DNA of 37,158 bases from assembly GCF_900103255.1 (NCBI RefSeq), contig NZ_FMWS01000018.1, positions 1 through 37,158 of the forward strand, given 5' to 3'. Shown in pieces: positions 9,945-18,267 of this stretch. Under the pieces are notes generated by a model. The model had not been told where the DNA came from. It searched no databases and saw only the letters and a program-made list of their open reading frames with translations. The position numbers and the translations under genes are program-made. This DNA is from Gilliamella bombi (GTDB taxonomy: Bacteria; Pseudomonadota; Gammaproteobacteria; Enterobacterales; Orbaceae). Each line of letters opens with the position of its first letter. Positions within the stretch are counted from its first letter, which is position 1.

Positions 9945-11039
9945 TTAATTTGTTTCATTAGTTACTTGAACTTCTTTTTTGTTAAGTGCTTTAACTTCAA
10001 TTTCAACACGACGATCTGGAGCTAAACAAGCTTTTAAGCTAGCACCACGAAGAGCATTACATTTTGTACCAGTAACTGGTTGAGATTTACCCACACCACG
10101 AGCGCTAATTAGGTTAGAAGGAACACCTTTAGCAATTAAATATTTCATTACTGAGTTAGCACGTTGTTCAGATAGTTTTTGGTTATAACTAACTGAACCG
10201 ATACGGTCAGTATGACCAATTACTACGATAGCGCTTTCAGTTGGGTTAAGTTTAACAAGATTTGTTAGTAAGTTGTCTAATGCTTGGCGACCTTCTTCTT
10301 TTAAATCAGCTTTCGCATAAGCAAATAGTACATCTTCATTTAATACATAGCGGTTTACTTCAGTTTTTAATTCAACTGGTGCTGGAGTAGCTGGTGAACC
10401 TAAACGATAAGTAATACCCAAGCTTACAGTACCTGCGTCTGGAGATGCGTCAGTTTTAGTATGAATATGTTGAACATATTGGTATTCTAAACGAGTAGAG
10501 AAGTCTTCGTCAAAACGATAGTCAAGACCTAATGCATAAACTGGAGATAGGTCAGTTTTTGTACCATTGTCAAGTTTTTCATATTTTTTAACTAAGCCGC
10601 TATTTTTCCATTTAGCGATAGTAACCATACCACCTGCACGACCATAGATATCTAGTCCGTCAATGATAGGATAACTTAATTTACCAGTTAAAGAAACACC
10701 TTGTGCAGAAACTTTACTATGACCTACATCATAGCTTCTTCCTGCATAACTGAAAGATCTTTTATATTTAGCAGATCCTAACCAGTCGTAGCCTAATTCG
10801 AAAGCTAAGTAAGGATTTGCTTGGAAACCAAGGAAAGCCCCACCAGCAACGTTGCTACGGTTTGACGTGCTAATGCCAACGTCATCCCATACACGAACTT
10901 TATTTGCATCTAATCTATAAAGTTCTGACCAACCTAATTTAGCACCTGCATAAATAGTGTTGTCATCGTATGCTGCGTTAGCTGCAGTAGCTGTTAAACT
11001 TGCAACTGCGATTGCTAGAGCTAGAGTAGTTTTTTTCAT
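9945..11039 (-). CDS. ompA: Outer membrane protein A
   Basis: 364 residues. Signal peptide MKKTTLALAIAVASLTATAANA, then a mature N-terminus AYDDN. Residues ~23-215 form the eight-strand OmpA barrel (YAGAKLGWS, ELGYDWLG, YQYVQH, SLGITYRLG). A short Pro-rich linker (PATPAPVEL) leads to the OmpA_C peptidoglycan-binding domain (GHTDRIGS.SYNQKLSEQRA, with the Asp and Arg that bind diaminopimelate). A Cys pair (TKCNA...KACLAP) and a PDRRVEIEV end match enteric OmpA. It anchors the outer membrane to peptidoglycan. Monocistronic, with its own promoter and terminator. Confidence 0.97.
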   Translation of the reverse strand: MKKTTLALAIAVASLTATAANAAYDDNTIYAGAKLGWSELYRLDANKVRVWDDVGISTSNRSNVAGGAFLGFQANPYLAFELGYDWLGSAKYKRSFSYAGRSYDVGHSKVSAQGVSLTGKLSYPIIDGLDIYGRAGGMVTIAKWKNSGLVKKYEKLDNGTKTDLSPVYALGLDYRFDEDFSTRLEYQYVQHIHTKTDASPDAGTVSLGITYRLGSPATPAPVELKTEVNRYVLNEDVLFAYAKADLKEEGRQALDNLLTNLVKLNPTESAIVVIGHTDRIGSVSYNQKLSEQRANSVMKYLIAKGVPSNLISARGVGKSQPVTGTKCNALRGASLKACLAPDRRVEIEVKALNKKEVQVTNETN

Positions 11040-11136
11040 TTTATTGCCTCAACTTATATGTTGTTATAGACGATGTTTAGTTTCTTTTATTGTTTAAAAT
11101 TAATTTAAAGTAAAAAGAACAATACTTATTTTTATA

Positions 11137-11165
11137 TAATTATGTTACCCATAATCTGATGTCAA
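11137..11165 (-). promoter_or_regulatory. ompA promoter
   Basis: TTGACA (minus strand, 11165-11160), 17 bases, TAATTA (11142-11137). The long leader of about 90 bases before the ATG suits the post-transcriptional control typical of ompA mRNAs. Confidence 0.6.
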
Positions 11166-11233
11166 GTATAGCATAGATAATAGGCAAATCTATAGTTATT
11201 GCAGTTACAATAAAAAAAATTTAGATAATTTTT

Positions 11234-12142
11234 TCAAATAATTTTGTTAATTGTTATGTAAAAGTCATTAATAGTATTTGCTAATGCATTAGCCATAATA
11301 AAAAAGTCAGCTTCTAATCTCTTATTAAATTCATCTAAACCGATATCTTCGTTTTCATCCAAAATAGCAGAATCAAACTTAATTCGTTTAAATGTTAAGT
11401 CACTATTAACAATAAAGCTAACGCCTCTTTCATCAATAATTTTAATTTTAGTGATCCATTTCCCTGAATCGAAATGGACACGCATTTCATCACTGGTGAT
11501 TTCTTGATTTTTACAGCTAATAATTCCATTTCCTTCAAGAGGATCTTTTAGTTCGGCTTGATCACCTAATAAAAATGGTGGGAATTTTAGGTTTTCCTTA
11601 GCCCATGAGGTCATAACCTGTTCAAGTGGTTTATCAATCGATAAAGGGGTTAAAGCGAGTGAGCCAAGCTCTTTACGTAAAATCGCTAAGATATCTTCTG
11701 ATTGTTTAAAGCTACTACAGTCAACAATAATGCGTTTATTATGCGTATCTAACCATAACCAATAATGATTATATTTACTAAAAGCCCTTGGCATTAGATC
11801 AATCATAACTTCATCTTTTAAAGTCGCCTTTTCGTTTTTAGTTAGTTTTCTGCTTAGTGCTTGTTCTTGTTTATCGATTTTTTCTAATAAAGCTTGTTTT
11901 ATTACGGGTGCTGGTAATATTTTTGTTTCTTTTTTGATCCGTAATAATAAATGCCCTTGCATATCAACTATAAAATCATCTTGGTTATTATCATGATAAG
12001 GCGAAACCCAACCCATTTTTGTGGTGTCTAAATTACCACATGGAGTAAAAGGGTGAGACTTTAGCGCTTTTTCTATTGCATCTTTATTAAGTAACGTGTC
12101 GCTATTAAGTTGGTAAATTATGGCATTTTTAAACCAAAGCAT
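11234..12142 (-). CDS. rdgC: Recombination-associated protein RdgC
   Basis: 302 residues, like E. coli RdgC (303). A ring-shaped dsDNA-binding dimer that restrains RecA and RecF-pathway recombination. Matches include the start MLWFKNAIIYQL, FTPCG, KMGW, ILPAPVIKQAL, KDEV..DLMPRAFSKY, VDCSS and the C-terminal RLEADFFIM. It is found without RecA or other recombination genes here; upstream lies the MipA-family gene on the same strand with a ~114-base gap. Confidence 0.94.
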   Translation of the reverse strand: MLWFKNAIIYQLNSDTLLNKDAIEKALKSHPFTPCGNLDTTKMGWVSPYHDNNQDDFIVDMQGHLLLRIKKETKILPAPVIKQALLEKIDKQEQALSRKLTKNEKATLKDEVMIDLMPRAFSKYNHYWLWLDTHNKRIIVDCSSFKQSEDILAILRKELGSLALTPLSIDKPLEQVMTSWAKENLKFPPFLLGDQAELKDPLEGNGIISCKNQEITSDEMRVHFDSGKWITKIKIIDERGVSFIVNSDLTFKRIKFDSAILDENEDIGLDEFNKRLEADFFIMANALANTINDFYITINKII

Positions 12143-12256
12143 ACTTTTCTATTTCCTGCATTTTGTGATAAAGGGTTATCATTGTTTAAATAAGTAACAG
12201 CTTATAGAGAATAATAAACTGTCATTATTTAGTGATTGAGTATAAATGTATATTTA

Positions 12257-13006
12257 TTAGAAGCTATAAGAAACACCCATATAAATCGAGGTTACAGTGC
12301 TATTGTCCACCATTGGGCTATCTGCCACATCACCAGTTAATTTGTCAATATGAACACCACCAAATGTCGCAATATTTGGGGTTAATGAATATTGTGCAGC
12401 TAATTCAGCATAAGGTGTCAATGACGCATCAGCATTAAAGTATCGTAATCCTGAACGAGAGGTTTCTTTATGTGAAACACCATAATAATAATCATTGTGC
12501 TTATTATTAGCCCAATTTATACCGATGGTGGGCGCAACAATCAAATTGCCTTGCATGTAAGGAATGGTATAATCAGCATTTACTAAAATACTATTACTTT
12601 CATTTAATACATCAGTTCCTACACTACTGGAAAAACTTCCCCAATTGGTATCAATAGAATACTCGATTTCTGCAAGTAATGTTGAATGGCGGCTATCAAG
12701 TAGTCTTAATTGGTGGTTATCTGAATCATGTGGCTTAAATTCGTTAGATAAATAACGTGCGCCAATAGACACGCTTTGATTGTCCTGATTATAAGCATAA
12801 ATACCTGCTGACAAGTCATCGATAAAAAACAGACCATTATCATAATCAATATGAGGAATAGGGTAATAATTAGCACTATAACTTTTATACGGTGAATTAG
12901 TCCGACCCACACCAACCCCGATAGAGGTAGTGTCAGCTAATGCAATTTGGGTAACTCCTAAAGTTATTATTGATAAAATAGATAGTGTACAAAATGTTTT
13001 TTTCAT
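12257..13006 (-). CDS. MipA/OmpV-family outer membrane protein
   Basis: 249 residues. Signal peptide MKKTFCTLSILSIITLGVTQIALA with cleavage before DTTS. The body has the MipA/OmpV pattern: SIGVGVGRTNSPYKSY, then PHIDYDNGLFFI, alternating barrel strands and a terminal aromatic (GVSYSF) that serves as the outer-membrane assembly signal. In E. coli MipA scaffolds MltA with PBP1B; other family members are stress- or acid-induced porin-like proteins, so the specific role is open. A perfect 12-base palindrome lies 20 bases upstream of the start. Confidence 0.85.
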   Translation of the reverse strand: MKKTFCTLSILSIITLGVTQIALADTTSIGVGVGRTNSPYKSYSANYYPIPHIDYDNGLFFIDDLSAGIYAYNQDNQSVSIGARYLSNEFKPHDSDNHQLRLLDSRHSTLLAEIEYSIDTNWGSFSSSVGTDVLNESNSILVNADYTIPYMQGNLIVAPTIGINWANNKHNDYYYGVSHKETSRSGLRYFNADASLTPYAELAAQYSLTPNIATFGGVHIDKLTGDVADSPMVDNSTVTSIYMGVSYSF

Positions 13007-13026
13007 TTTTCATACCCATATATAAA

Positions 13027-13038
13027 AGGTGATCACCT
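13027..13038. promoter_or_regulatory. Palindrome AGGTGATCACCT upstream of the MipA-family gene
   Basis: Perfect 12-base dyad in the divergent region between the porin (start 13006) and the aminotransferase (start 13187). It could be an operator or a leader hairpin. The factor is unknown. Confidence 0.4.
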
Positions 13039-13186
13039 GTCGTTATTTATACTAATTTTATATCTTATTGATGGTTAGTTTTGTCGTCACACAATCTATA
13101 CATTAATTGTACATTGTAACAAACAAATTTCCTGAATAATAATGCCACATTTTATCATGTTTGAATATCAATTAGTGAGACAACTT

Positions 13187-14596
13187 ATGAGTAAACCAAC
13201 TTTAGAAATGATTAATAGCCGTCCTGATGATGCTACTTTGTTAGCAGATGAGGCAAAATATTGTTCTTTCGGTGATACAGTGCATTATGTAGAACCACCA
13301 AAAATTTTTGATGGTTGTGAAGGTAGTTATATGTATGACAAAGAAGGCAAAGCTTTCCTTGATCTGCAAATGTGGTATTCTGCATGTAACTTCGGTTATG
13401 CCAATGAGCGTTTAAATAATGTTCTTAAAAAGCAAATTGATACCTTACCACAATGTGCTAGCCAATATTTACACCCAACTAAAATTGAATTAGCTAAAAC
13501 TATTGCTCAAGGTATGGAAAAGCGATTTGGTTATGAAGGGCGGGTACATTTCAATGTAGGTGGTTCACAGTGTATTGAAGACTCTTTAAAAGTTGTTCGT
13601 AATGCTACTGGTGGTAAATCATTAATGTTCGCTTTCCAAGGTGGATACCATGGCCGAACTCTAGGTGCTTCATCAATTACATCAAGTTATCGTTATCGTC
13701 GTCGCTATGGTCATTTTGGTGATCGTGCTATGTTTGTTCCATTCCCATATCCTTTCCGTCGTCCAAAAGGCATGACAGCAGAAGAGTATGGTGAACATTT
13801 AGTCGCAGAATTTGCGCGTTTATTTGAAACTGAATACCACGGTGTTTGGGATCCAAAAGTTGGGCAAGCTGAATATGCAGCGTTCTATGCTGAACCTTTA
13901 CAGGCAACAGGTGGTTATATTGTTCCTCCTCGTAATTACTTTAAAGGACTTAAAAAAGTTTTAGATCAGTATGGTATTTTATTGGTGGTTGATGAAATCC
14001 AAATGGGCTTTTATCGTACAGGTAAACTTTGGTCAATTGAACACTTTGATGTTAAACCTGATGTTGTTGTTTTTGCTAAAGCATTAACTAATGGTCTGAA
14101 TCCACTAGGTGGTTTATGGGCGCGTGAAGAATTAATCAATCCTCAAGTATTCCCAGTTGGCTCAACCCACTCAACTTTTGCATCAAATCCATTAGGTACA
14201 GCTGTTGGTCTTGAAGTATTAAAAATGACTTCTGAAACAGATTACGAAAAAATGGTAATGGATAGTGGTGCTTATTTCCTTGAGGGTTTAAAAACACTTG
14301 AGAAGAAACATAAAGAAATTGGTGAAGTTGATGGTTTAGGCTTGGCACTTCGCGCAGAAATTTGTACAGAAGATGGCTTTACAGCTAATAAAGCCTTAGT
14401 TGACAAAATGGTTGATATTGGTATGTCAGGTGATCTTGATTGGAAAGGTACCAAAATGGGATTAGTGCTTGATATTGGTGGTTACTATAAAAATGTGATT
14501 ACTTTTGCACCATCATTACACATTTCACGTCAGGAAATTGATCAAGGTATTGAACTTCTAGATCAGTTAATTACCCGAGCGAAAAAAGAACTTTAA
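13187..14596 (+). CDS. Class-III PLP-dependent aminotransferase
   Basis: 469 residues from the ATG at 13187 (MSKPTLEM), preferred over the ATG at 13142, which lacks a ribosome-binding site and adds 15 atypical residues. Fold-type I features: GGSQCIEDSLKV near residue 125, GGYHGRTLGASS, the cofactor-binding Asp269 in VVDEIQMGF, the Schiff-base Lys298 in VFAKALTNGLNPLGG, and HSTFASNPLGTA. The family transfers omega- or beta-amino groups (ornithine, GABA, diaminobutyrate, beta-alanine types); substrate cannot be read from the sequence. It heads a plus-strand operon with a GNAT-fold acyltransferase and an arginase-fold protein, so an amine or amino-acid derivative is a reasonable guess. Confidence 0.88.
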   Translation: MSKPTLEMINSRPDDATLLADEAKYCSFGDTVHYVEPPKIFDGCEGSYMYDKEGKAFLDLQMWYSACNFGYANERLNNVLKKQIDTLPQCASQYLHPTKIELAKTIAQGMEKRFGYEGRVHFNVGGSQCIEDSLKVVRNATGGKSLMFAFQGGYHGRTLGASSITSSYRYRRRYGHFGDRAMFVPFPYPFRRPKGMTAEEYGEHLVAEFARLFETEYHGVWDPKVGQAEYAAFYAEPLQATGGYIVPPRNYFKGLKKVLDQYGILLVVDEIQMGFYRTGKLWSIEHFDVKPDVVVFAKALTNGLNPLGGLWAREELINPQVFPVGSTHSTFASNPLGTAVGLEVLKMTSETDYEKMVMDSGAYFLEGLKTLEKKHKEIGEVDGLGLALRAEICTEDGFTANKALVDKMVDIGMSGDLDWKGTKMGLVLDIGGYYKNVITFAPSLHISRQEIDQGIELLDQLITRAKKEL

Positions 14597-14610
14597 TTGT
14601 TTGATCTTCA

Positions 14611-14640
14611 TAATCCCGTCAATGTCTATTGGCGGGATTA
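14611..14640 (+). other. Intra-operon hairpin
   Basis: TAATCCCGTCAAT (14611-14623) and ATTGGCGGGATTA (14628-14640) form a 13-bp stem with one G-T pair and loop GTCT. It sits between the aminotransferase stop and the acyltransferase start. No T-run follows, so partial termination, attenuation or 3'-end protection that favours expression of the first gene is likely. Confidence 0.7.
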
Positions 14641-14669
14641 TGTGTTACAGCTAATCATAGATTTACCTT

Positions 14670-15719
14670 ATGAAATACCTTAATCAGTTAGAACCTAATG
14701 AATTAATAGACAATTTTTTAGCCCATCCTCCGCAAGATTTTTCAGCATGGCTGAGCGAAGATGGTGTGCCTATTTTTTCTGCTAAGTTTGATCTTCTTAC
14801 TACTGCAGATGATGATTTCAGGCATAAAGTTCAGAAACTTCCTTTTTATAATAAATGGCGGTGTTATTTACAACCTCATACTTGTTTTGTTGGTGCTACT
14901 GTTTCGGAATATGCATTATTAACTGATAACGTTGATGCGAATCAATTGGCTGAACACCTCAAAGCAGCTTATGCTAAGCAGTATCCTTTTTTTATTGTTA
15001 AAGATATTCCTGTTGCGTCTCCTTTACTAAACGAAAAAGACAACCATTATTCAATGGATTTTATTTCGTCATTAAAAGAAAATGGTTTTATCGAAGTTGA
15101 AGGGCAGGCATTAGCTTGGGTTCCGATTGATTTTGCAAATATGGACGAGGTTTTTTTACAGTTTTCTTATAGCCGACGTAAAAATTTTAGAAGAAAATTA
15201 AGATCACGTGAAAAATTAAATATTAATGTTTTGCATAGTGGTGATGATTGTTTTTTTTATGATACTGTTCTAGATGAGTATTATCAATTGTATCTTAATG
15301 TTTATCAGCAAAGTGAAATACATTTTGACTTATTGGCCAAACCATTTTTCACCCAACTATTACAATGTAAAACCCAAAATGCACATATAGTGACTTATCA
15401 CTATAATGATAGGTTGGTGGGGTTCAATATTTGTTTTGTTGTTAATAATATGCTAGTTGATAAATATATCGGTATGGTTTATCCGCAGGCAAGGGAACTT
15501 AATCTCTATTTTGTAAGTTGGTTTGTTAATCTTGAATATGCTTTACAGCAAGGTTTTACTCACTATATTGCAGGTTGGACTGATCCCGAAGTAAAAGCTT
15601 CGTTAGGTGCAAAATTCACCTTTACTAAACATCTTGTCTATATTCGCAATCCATTATTAAGAACCGTATTGCGTAGATTCATTGGTCATTTTGAAAGTGA
15701 CAAGGAGAAAGTAACATGA
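14670..15719 (+). CDS. GNAT-fold (BioF2/FemAB-like) acyltransferase family protein
   Basis: 349 residues, cytosolic, no signal peptide. Residues ~150-320 look like the Acetyltransf_6/BioF2-like GNAT domain: the basic YSRRKNFRRKLRSREKL helix, a YYQLYLNVYQQ segment, VGFNICFVVNNMLVDKYIGM, LNLYFVSWFVNLEYALQQG and a late GWTDPEVKASLGAKF. Proteins of this group transfer acyl or aminoacyl groups to amines. The stop overlaps the next gene by 4 bases (ATGA), implying translational coupling. The weak upstream ribosome-binding site and hairpin suggest lower output than the aminotransferase. Substrate unknown; the product of the aminotransferase is a natural candidate. Confidence 0.75.
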   Translation: MKYLNQLEPNELIDNFLAHPPQDFSAWLSEDGVPIFSAKFDLLTTADDDFRHKVQKLPFYNKWRCYLQPHTCFVGATVSEYALLTDNVDANQLAEHLKAAYAKQYPFFIVKDIPVASPLLNEKDNHYSMDFISSLKENGFIEVEGQALAWVPIDFANMDEVFLQFSYSRRKNFRRKLRSREKLNINVLHSGDDCFFYDTVLDEYYQLYLNVYQQSEIHFDLLAKPFFTQLLQCKTQNAHIVTYHYNDRLVGFNICFVVNNMLVDKYIGMVYPQARELNLYFVSWFVNLEYALQQGFTHYIAGWTDPEVKASLGAKFTFTKHLVYIRNPLLRTVLRRFIGHFESDKEKVT

Positions 15720-16588
15720 CATGTCCTATTATTCTCAATTTTGATAGAAGTGTTGGTGAAATTTATCATGCTAAAACGATTGATTTTACCCAATGGCAAG
15801 ATGCGATTCGTTTTGGTTGTACTAAGAAAAAATTTCACCAATTTAAAAATGTGTTACAGCAATCTTTACCTGAAAACCATGGTACGGTATTAATGGGTAG
15901 CGGTGATTATCACCATATTTCATTATTACTGATTGAAAATCTAGCTAAACAATATTCTGCCGAAAATCCAATTCAAGTCGTGATTTTTGATAATCATCCA
16001 GACAATATGCGATATTTGTTTGGTATTCATTGTGGCTCATGGGTTAGTTATGTGGCAAGTTTGCCTTTTGTTAGTCATGTACATGTACTTGGTATTACGT
16101 CTCATGATATTGGGCTTTCTCATTTTTGGGAAAATAGATGGTCAGCGCTTTTTCATAAAAAGTTGACTTATTGGAGCTTGGAGGTCAATGTTGCATGGGC
16201 AAAAAAAATTGGTTTAGGACACGCTTTTCGACATTTTGCAACACCAGATGATCTTATTGCGAGCTTTTTATCAGAACAGTATCACAGTGCACAACCCGTT
16301 TACTTATCGATTGATAAAGATGTATTGAGCGAAGATGTAATTCATACCAATTGGGATCAAGGTAAGCTACAAACATATCATATTCTTGATACTATATCAT
16401 CAATAAAACCTAGAATTATTGGTAGTGATATTACGGGAGAGCTATCTATATGGCAATCATCAAATTGGTTTAAACGTTTACTCAGTTCACTCGATAAACA
16501 ACCTACCATATCGCCAGATAAGCTTATCAATTGGCAACAAGAACAACATCAACTTAATTTAACCTTATTAAGGGCATTAGCAGTATAA
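15716..16588 (+). CDS. Arginase/agmatinase-fold (ureohydrolase-like) protein
   Basis: 290 residues. Ureohydrolase landmarks are present but altered: GSGDYHHIS near residue 60 for GGDHS, D92-N-H-P-D96 for DAHxD, and S-I-D200-K-D202 for SxDxD, so the Mn ligands look kept. The usual substrate-recognition sequence around them differs (CGSWVSYVASLP after the second motif), so the activity may not be arginase, agmatinase or formiminoglutamase. Starts inside the stop of the acyltransferase (4-base overlap). Last gene of the plus operon; a guanidino or amide C-N hydrolysis step is inferred. Confidence 0.78.
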   Translation: MTCPIILNFDRSVGEIYHAKTIDFTQWQDAIRFGCTKKKFHQFKNVLQQSLPENHGTVLMGSGDYHHISLLLIENLAKQYSAENPIQVVIFDNHPDNMRYLFGIHCGSWVSYVASLPFVSHVHVLGITSHDIGLSHFWENRWSALFHKKLTYWSLEVNVAWAKKIGLGHAFRHFATPDDLIASFLSEQYHSAQPVYLSIDKDVLSEDVIHTNWDQGKLQTYHILDTISSIKPRIIGSDITGELSIWQSSNWFKRLLSSLDKQPTISPDKLINWQQEQHQLNLTLLRALAV

Positions 16589-16664
16589 ACTTGTAAAAAG
16601 GTTTTAGGAAAGCGGTACTTTAAGTATAAACCTTTACCTACCTTTCCATTATTGTGTTCAGAAT

Positions 16665-17066
16665 TTAATGTTGATGATTGTGTAAATTTTGTTTAGATAA
16701 TTTATTTTCAGCTAGGGCTAAAAAGAGAATACCTGAAACAATTAATATTGCACCTATTAACTTGAATAATGTAATCGGTTCGTGAAATAACCAGATTGAA
16801 ACAATCATAACTGTCACAATTTCAAAGTGTGATGCAGCAAAAGCAGGACCTACAGGTGCTTTTTTTAATAATGTCATCCAAGTGAAGAAAGTAAGAATAT
16901 ATCCTACTATTGAAATATAAATCCAAGGATTGGTAAATACTCGGATTAACCATTGAATACTCATTTCTAATGGTTGAGCTTCGATAGCCGTTAATTTAAA
17001 ACTACATTGCGCAATTGTGTCAAAAAAGAGCAATACAGAAAATCCAATTAAATAAAATCTAGCCAT
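16665..17066 (-). CDS. Small DMT/SMR-type membrane transporter, subunit B
   Basis: 133 residues, four hydrophobic segments (~3-20, 40-63, 70-92, 98-117) with a His/Asn-rich tail. EamA/SMR-like. TM1 carries an acidic residue, D16, within FFDTIAQCSFKL; in the SMR family the membrane-embedded Glu of TM1 couples proton and substrate. It starts one base after the stop of the paired subunit at 17068. Two adjacent small paralogues resemble heterodimeric SMR pairs such as MdtIJ (spermidine export) or ArnEF. The cargo is unknown; a cationic amine product of the facing operon would fit. Confidence 0.78.
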   Translation of the reverse strand: MARFYLIGFSVLLFFDTIAQCSFKLTAIEAQPLEMSIQWLIRVFTNPWIYISIVGYILTFFTWMTLLKKAPVGPAFAASHFEIVTVMIVSIWLFHEPITLFKLIGAILIVSGILFLALAENKLSKQNLHNHQH

Positions 17067-17067
17067 A

Positions 17068-17424
17068 TTAAGACATTCCTACAAAAATGACACCAGCTGT
17101 AATTAATAGCATCCCAATTAAGCGATAAATGGTTAGTAATTCTTTAAAAATAATTCGACCAACTAACATAATCGTAATGATATTAAATGAAGCAAGTAAT
17201 ACGCCTTGAGAAAGAGGGACTAAGGTTAAAAAGGCTAACCATAATAAAAATTCAGCAATATAAGATATAACACCAACCCAAATCCACTTATTTTTCGATA
17301 AATCTAGCCAGTAGTACCAACCATCGCGATTATTTGGCGCGATGGCTGCAAATTTAAAAGCGACTTGTCCTAGCGTATCAAAACAGATATTACTAATCCA
17401 AAGTATAATAACTAATGGTGACAT
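17068..17424 (-). CDS. Small DMT/SMR-type membrane transporter, subunit A
   Basis: 118 residues, four predicted membrane helices (~3-20, 46-68, 73-93, 97-116). TM1 has CFDTLGQVAFKFAA, with D16 at the same position as in its partner. Its ATG overlaps the stop of the hydrolase gene by one base (TAATG) and its own stop is one base from the next start, so the pair is translated in tight stoichiometry. Probable heterodimeric exporter. Confidence 0.78.
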   Translation of the reverse strand: MSPLVIILWISNICFDTLGQVAFKFAAIAPNNRDGWYYWLDLSKNKWIWVGVISYIAEFLLWLAFLTLVPLSQGVLLASFNIITIMLVGRIIFKELLTIYRLIGMLLITAGVIFVGMS

Positions 17425-18257
17425 TATGCTTTTATTCCTTCTGCGATATTATCAAAGAACGATGCACACTCTTTGATCACTTCACGGCGTTGGCTGTCAA
17501 TAGTAATTAAATGATAACTATCATTTAAGACCACTAATTTTGTTGAGCCTGATACCGATTTTTCAACCAATTTGGCATTAGTTTCTATATTGGCGATATC
17601 ATCATTGCCTGAATGCATAATTAAACAAGGCGAAATTACTTTAGGTAATTGTTTGCGCATCTCTTTTGCCAATAACTGCATTTCGGCAAGTGCAGGAAAC
17701 GGGTTACCAGCAAGCCCTGCTGATGCCGCATCGCCACTTAACATGCTTTCGGACACTACTGCGCGAATGCGTTCATCTTTAAGTCCATAGGGTGGTTTTT
17801 CAATGAAAACCTTTTTTTGAAAAATACCCAATTTTTTAAAATAGACTAATAAGAAGAAAAGTTTTTTTGCCCAAAATGGCATACTCCAACCATCATAACA
17901 AAATGTGGGGGCTAAAACGCCAACACCTTTAATTTGTTCAGGTCTATCGGCAGCAAGTTTTAGTGCAAGTAGCGCACCCATTGATAATCCAGCAACAAAA
18001 ACATTATCTACATGCTGTGCTAAATAATCTGCGCCATCTTGTACGCTTTTATACCAATCTTGCCATGTTGTTTTACACAGATCTTCTTCAGTACCACAAT
18101 GCCCAGCTAATTGGATTGCATAGACAGTAAATCCAGCTTTATTTAATCCATTAGCTAAAATGCGCATTTCATTAGGGGTACCAGTTAAACCATGAATCAA
18201 AAGTACGCCATTTTTGTTACCTGGTAGAAAGTAAGATAAATCTTGAATTGTACTCAT
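17424..18257 (-). CDS. Alpha/beta-hydrolase (carboxylesterase-like)
   Basis: 277 residues, cytosolic. Oxyanion-hole HG at residues 22-23 in LLIHGLTGTPNEM, nucleophile Ser92 in GLSMG, acid Asp in MHSGNDDIAN and His in NDSYHLITID, so the catalytic triad is complete. Resembles Est30-type carboxylesterases and monoacylglycerol-lipase-like enzymes with a cap domain (~115-190). Ten bases separate it from the HAD gene upstream, and it overlaps the SMR gene downstream. It may hydrolyse or transfer an acyl ester in the pathway. Confidence 0.85.
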   Translation of the reverse strand: MSTIQDLSYFLPGNKNGVLLIHGLTGTPNEMRILANGLNKAGFTVYAIQLAGHCGTEEDLCKTTWQDWYKSVQDGADYLAQHVDNVFVAGLSMGALLALKLAADRPEQIKGVGVLAPTFCYDGWSMPFWAKKLFFLLVYFKKLGIFQKKVFIEKPPYGLKDERIRAVVSESMLSGDAASAGLAGNPFPALAEMQLLAKEMRKQLPKVISPCLIMHSGNDDIANIETNAKLVEKSVSGSTKLVVLNDSYHLITIDSQRREVIKECASFFDNIAEGIKA

Positions 18258-18267
18258 TAATATTCCT

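Noticed and set aside
16589-16664. Terminator between the convergent operons
   Set aside because: AAAGGTTT and AAACCTTT could pair around a loop of more than 20 bases, but the structure is too weak to call.
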